Shown here: piece by piece, positions 5,375 to 7,085 of the stretch
How the letters are laid out: each line of letters starts with the position of its first letter
How positions within the stretch are numbered: the first letter of the stretch is position 1
Origin: Oscillibacter sp. UBA6647
GTDB lineage: Bacteria; Bacillota; Clostridia; Oscillospirales; Oscillospiraceae
Reading direction: 5' to 3'
Assembly (NCBI GenBank): GCA_002455655.1
Contig: DKLF01000022.1
Location: forward strand, 1-7,085
DNA: 7,085 bases
The notes under the pieces: generated by a model
Seen by the model: the letters and a program-made list of their open reading frames with translations, nothing else
The model's database searches: none
What the model was told of the DNA's origin: nothing
Program-made: the position numbers and the translations under genes

Positions 5375-6946
5375 ATGCAGGAACACAAACAAGAGGAATA
5401 CGTCGTTCGGATGCTTGGCATCACCAAGGTCTATCCCAACGGCATCGCCGCCAATCAGGACGTTGAGCTGAACATCCGCAAAGGCGAAATTCACGCCCTG
5501 ATGGGAGAGAACGGCGCAGGAAAATCCACGCTGATGAAAATGCTGTTTGGTCTGGAGCAGCCCACCGGCGGTGAAATCTGGCTGAACGGGGAAAAGGTGT
5601 CTCTCACTTCCCCCTCGGTGGCCATCTCCAAAGGAGTGGGCATGGTCCACCAGCACTTTATGCTGGTGCCCAGCCTTACCGTGGCGGAGAATATGGTGCT
5701 GGGAATGGTACCCAAAAAGTCCGGCCTTTTGATTGACGAGACAAAGGCCATCCAGATCACGAAGGAATACTCTGAAAAATTCAACCTCCATGTTGATCCC
5801 GATGCCCGGGTATGCGACATTCCCGTGGGCATGAAGCAGAAGGTGGAGATTCTCAAAGCTTTGGTCCGGGGCGCAAAAATCTTGATTCTGGACGAACCCA
5901 CCGCCGTTTTGACCACGCAGGAGACGACGGAGCTGTTTAAGGAGCTGATCCATCTCAAAGAACAGGGCTACACCATTATCTTTATCTCCCACAAGCTGAC
6001 GGAAATTATGCAGATTACCGACCGCATGACTATTCTCAGGGGTGGAAAGTCCATGGGCGTCTACGAAACCAAGGACGTAAGCCCGGAGAAAATTTCTCGC
6101 CTGATGGTTGGCCGGGACGTTGTGCTGAAGGTGGAAAAAGGCAAAGCGGAACCGGGAGACACCGTGCTGCGGGTCCGAGATCTGGAATACGTCAACGAGT
6201 GGGGCAAAAAAATGCTGGACAAGCTGTCCTTTGATTTGCGCCGGGGCGAGATTTTGGGTATCGCGGGCGTGGAGGGCAACGGACAGAAGGAACTGGTTGA
6301 CATGCTGTTCCACCTGAACCTGCCCAACGCCGGTTCTGCCGAAGTAAGCGGCGTCAGCGTTCTGGGCCAGTCTCAGCGGAAAATTCGGGAACTCGGTGTG
6401 TCTCTGGTTCCGGAAGACCGGATGATTTACGGCATTGCGGGAGACGGCACCATTGAGGAAAACCTGATTTCCGACCGGGCCGGGGCAAAACGGCTGAACC
6501 GGGGCCCCATGTTTGACATGAAGGCTATCCACAAAGAGTGCGACCAACTGATTGCCGACTACACCGTTTTGTGCAAATCCGGGGCACAGCAAGTGAAAAT
6601 GCTTTCCGGCGGCAATATTCAAAAAGTGGTGGTGGCGCGGGAATTTTCCAACAGCCCCACCCTCATCATCGCCGACCAGCCCACCCGTGGCATCGACGTT
6701 GGCGCGACGGAGTTTATCCGCCGCAAGCTGGTAGAGCTTTCCCGTTCGGGCATTGCCGTGCTGCTGGTTTCTGCGGATCTGAACGAGGTCATGGAACTGT
6801 CCGACAGCCTGATGGTCATGTACGGCGGACGGATTGCCGCTTATTTTGAAGACACATCCAGCCTCACCGACGAGGAGATGGGCGAATACATGCTGGGCCT
6901 GAAGCAGCAGGTCCCTGAAGAGATTGGGAGGGTCTGCCATGAATAA
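5375..6946 (+). CDS. BMP-family ABC transporter ATP-binding protein (NupO/YufO-like, two NBDs)
   Basis: This 523-residue cytoplasmic ATPase powers the importer and has two fused nucleotide-binding domains, the layout of sugar and nucleoside ATPases such as NupO and RbsA. NBD1 has Walker A GENGAGKST (44-52), Q-loop Q93, Walker B ILILDEP (169-175, catalytic E174) and switch H206; its signature is divergent, PVGMKQK (150-156). NBD2 has an altered Walker A, GVEGNGQKE (298-306), with Q304 where the canonical GK lysine would start, a clear LSGGNIQK signature (410-417), and Walker B IIADQP (431-436) with Q435 in place of the catalytic Glu. These changes are usual for this family and suggest one strong and one weak ATP site. 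The ATG at 5375 has GAGGGGG about 10 nt upstream; upstream in-frame codons run through the lipoprotein gene and are not used. It is separated from that gene by 166 nt and overlaps the permease start by 8 bp. Confidence 0.95.
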   Translation: MQEHKQEEYVVRMLGITKVYPNGIAANQDVELNIRKGEIHALMGENGAGKSTLMKMLFGLEQPTGGEIWLNGEKVSLTSPSVAISKGVGMVHQHFMLVPSLTVAENMVLGMVPKKSGLLIDETKAIQITKEYSEKFNLHVDPDARVCDIPVGMKQKVEILKALVRGAKILILDEPTAVLTTQETTELFKELIHLKEQGYTIIFISHKLTEIMQITDRMTILRGGKSMGVYETKDVSPEKISRLMVGRDVVLKVEKGKAEPGDTVLRVRDLEYVNEWGKKMLDKLSFDLRRGEILGIAGVEGNGQKELVDMLFHLNLPNAGSAEVSGVSVLGQSQRKIRELGVSLVPEDRMIYGIAGDGTIEENLISDRAGAKRLNRGPMFDMKAIHKECDQLIADYTVLCKSGAQQVKMLSGGNIQKVVVAREFSNSPTLIIADQPTRGIDVGATEFIRRKLVELSRSGIAVLLVSADLNEVMELSDSLMVMYGGRIAAYFEDTSSLTDEEMGEYMLGLKQQVPEEIGRVCHE

Positions 6947-7085
6947 GAGACAAAGCATACTCTTCAGTCTCATCCGGGGCGGCGCGGCCATTCTCATTGC
7001 CCTGCTGGTGACAACGCTTCTGATTTTTATATCCGCCGACGCGCCCGACGGCGCCGCCTTCGGCGCGGCTGTCTCCGCCAAGCTT
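6939..7085 (+). CDS. BMP-family ABC transporter permease, N-terminal part (runs off the window)
   Basis: Only 49 codons are present before the window ends, with no stop. The start overlaps the ATPase stop by 8 bp (ATGAATAA), which suggests translational coupling, and GGGAGGG (6926-6932) lies 6 nt upstream. The short basic N-terminus followed by a hydrophobic segment (about residues 15-32) fits a first transmembrane helix. By position, after a BMP lipoprotein and a NupO-like ATPase, it should be the NupP/YufP-type permease forming half of the channel; a second permease (NupQ-type) would be expected next. The visible residues alone do not prove the family. Confidence 0.75.
   Translation, partial: MNKRQSILFSLIRGGAAILIALLVTTLLIFISADAPDGAAFGAAVSAKL

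Noticed and set aside
5222..7081. A 619-codon open frame on the minus strand opposite the ATPase gene
   Set aside because: It is the mirror of a strongly supported ABC ATPase in GC-rich codon use; its protein has no recognisable domain and is unusually rich in His, Asn and Gln.
7080..7085. HindIII site (AAGCTT) exactly at the right end
   Set aside because: It could mark a library boundary, but a six-base match at an edge can occur by chance and says nothing about biology.

Overview
The window looks like ordinary chromosomal DNA from a GC-rich member of the Clostridia, probably a gut Oscillospiraceae-type bacterium. This is inferred from three things: GC-rich codon third positions combined with Firmicutes-style GGAGG ribosome binding sites; a lipoprotein-type BMP nucleoside transporter; and the Clostridia-like character of the cysteine hydrolase. 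No rRNA, tRNA, insertion sequence, CRISPR array or phage gene was found.

Left part (1-3736, all on the minus strand). Three genes read leftward: an isochorismatase/nicotinamidase-like cysteine hydrolase (3736-3206), a beta-CASP metallo-beta-lactamase predicted to act on RNA (3111-1510), and an RlmD/RlmCD-type 23S rRNA uracil-C5 methyltransferase (1469-105). The last two are 40 bp apart and probably share a transcript. A candidate extra promoter lies between the first two. Two hairpins after the methyltransferase, the outer one strong and bidirectional, end transcription at the left edge. The two downstream genes both concern RNA, one modifying rRNA and one probably cleaving or trimming RNA. 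The hydrolase is probably metabolic.

Middle (3737-4074). This is a divergent promoter region. A candidate sigma-A promoter faces left toward the hydrolase, and a good one (TTGACT-17 bp-TACAAT) faces right toward the transporter. The rightward transcript would begin almost exactly at a 12-bp stem-loop that precedes the ribosome binding site.

Right part (4075-7085, plus strand). This is the start of a BMP-family (PnrA/NupN-like) ABC importer operon: the substrate-binding lipoprotein, a double-NBD ATPase of the NupO/YufO type, and the first 49 codons of a permease whose start overlaps the ATPase stop by 8 bp. By family, the complex should import nucleosides. A 166-nt gap between the lipoprotein and the ATPase holds three consecutive stem-loops, the first a perfect 15-bp stem without a U-tract. 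That suggests partial termination or 3'-end protection giving more binding protein than ATPase. A second permease gene is expected beyond the window.

I found no convincing new biological system. The most interesting features are RNA-level: the 5' leader stem-loop and the structured gap in the transporter operon.
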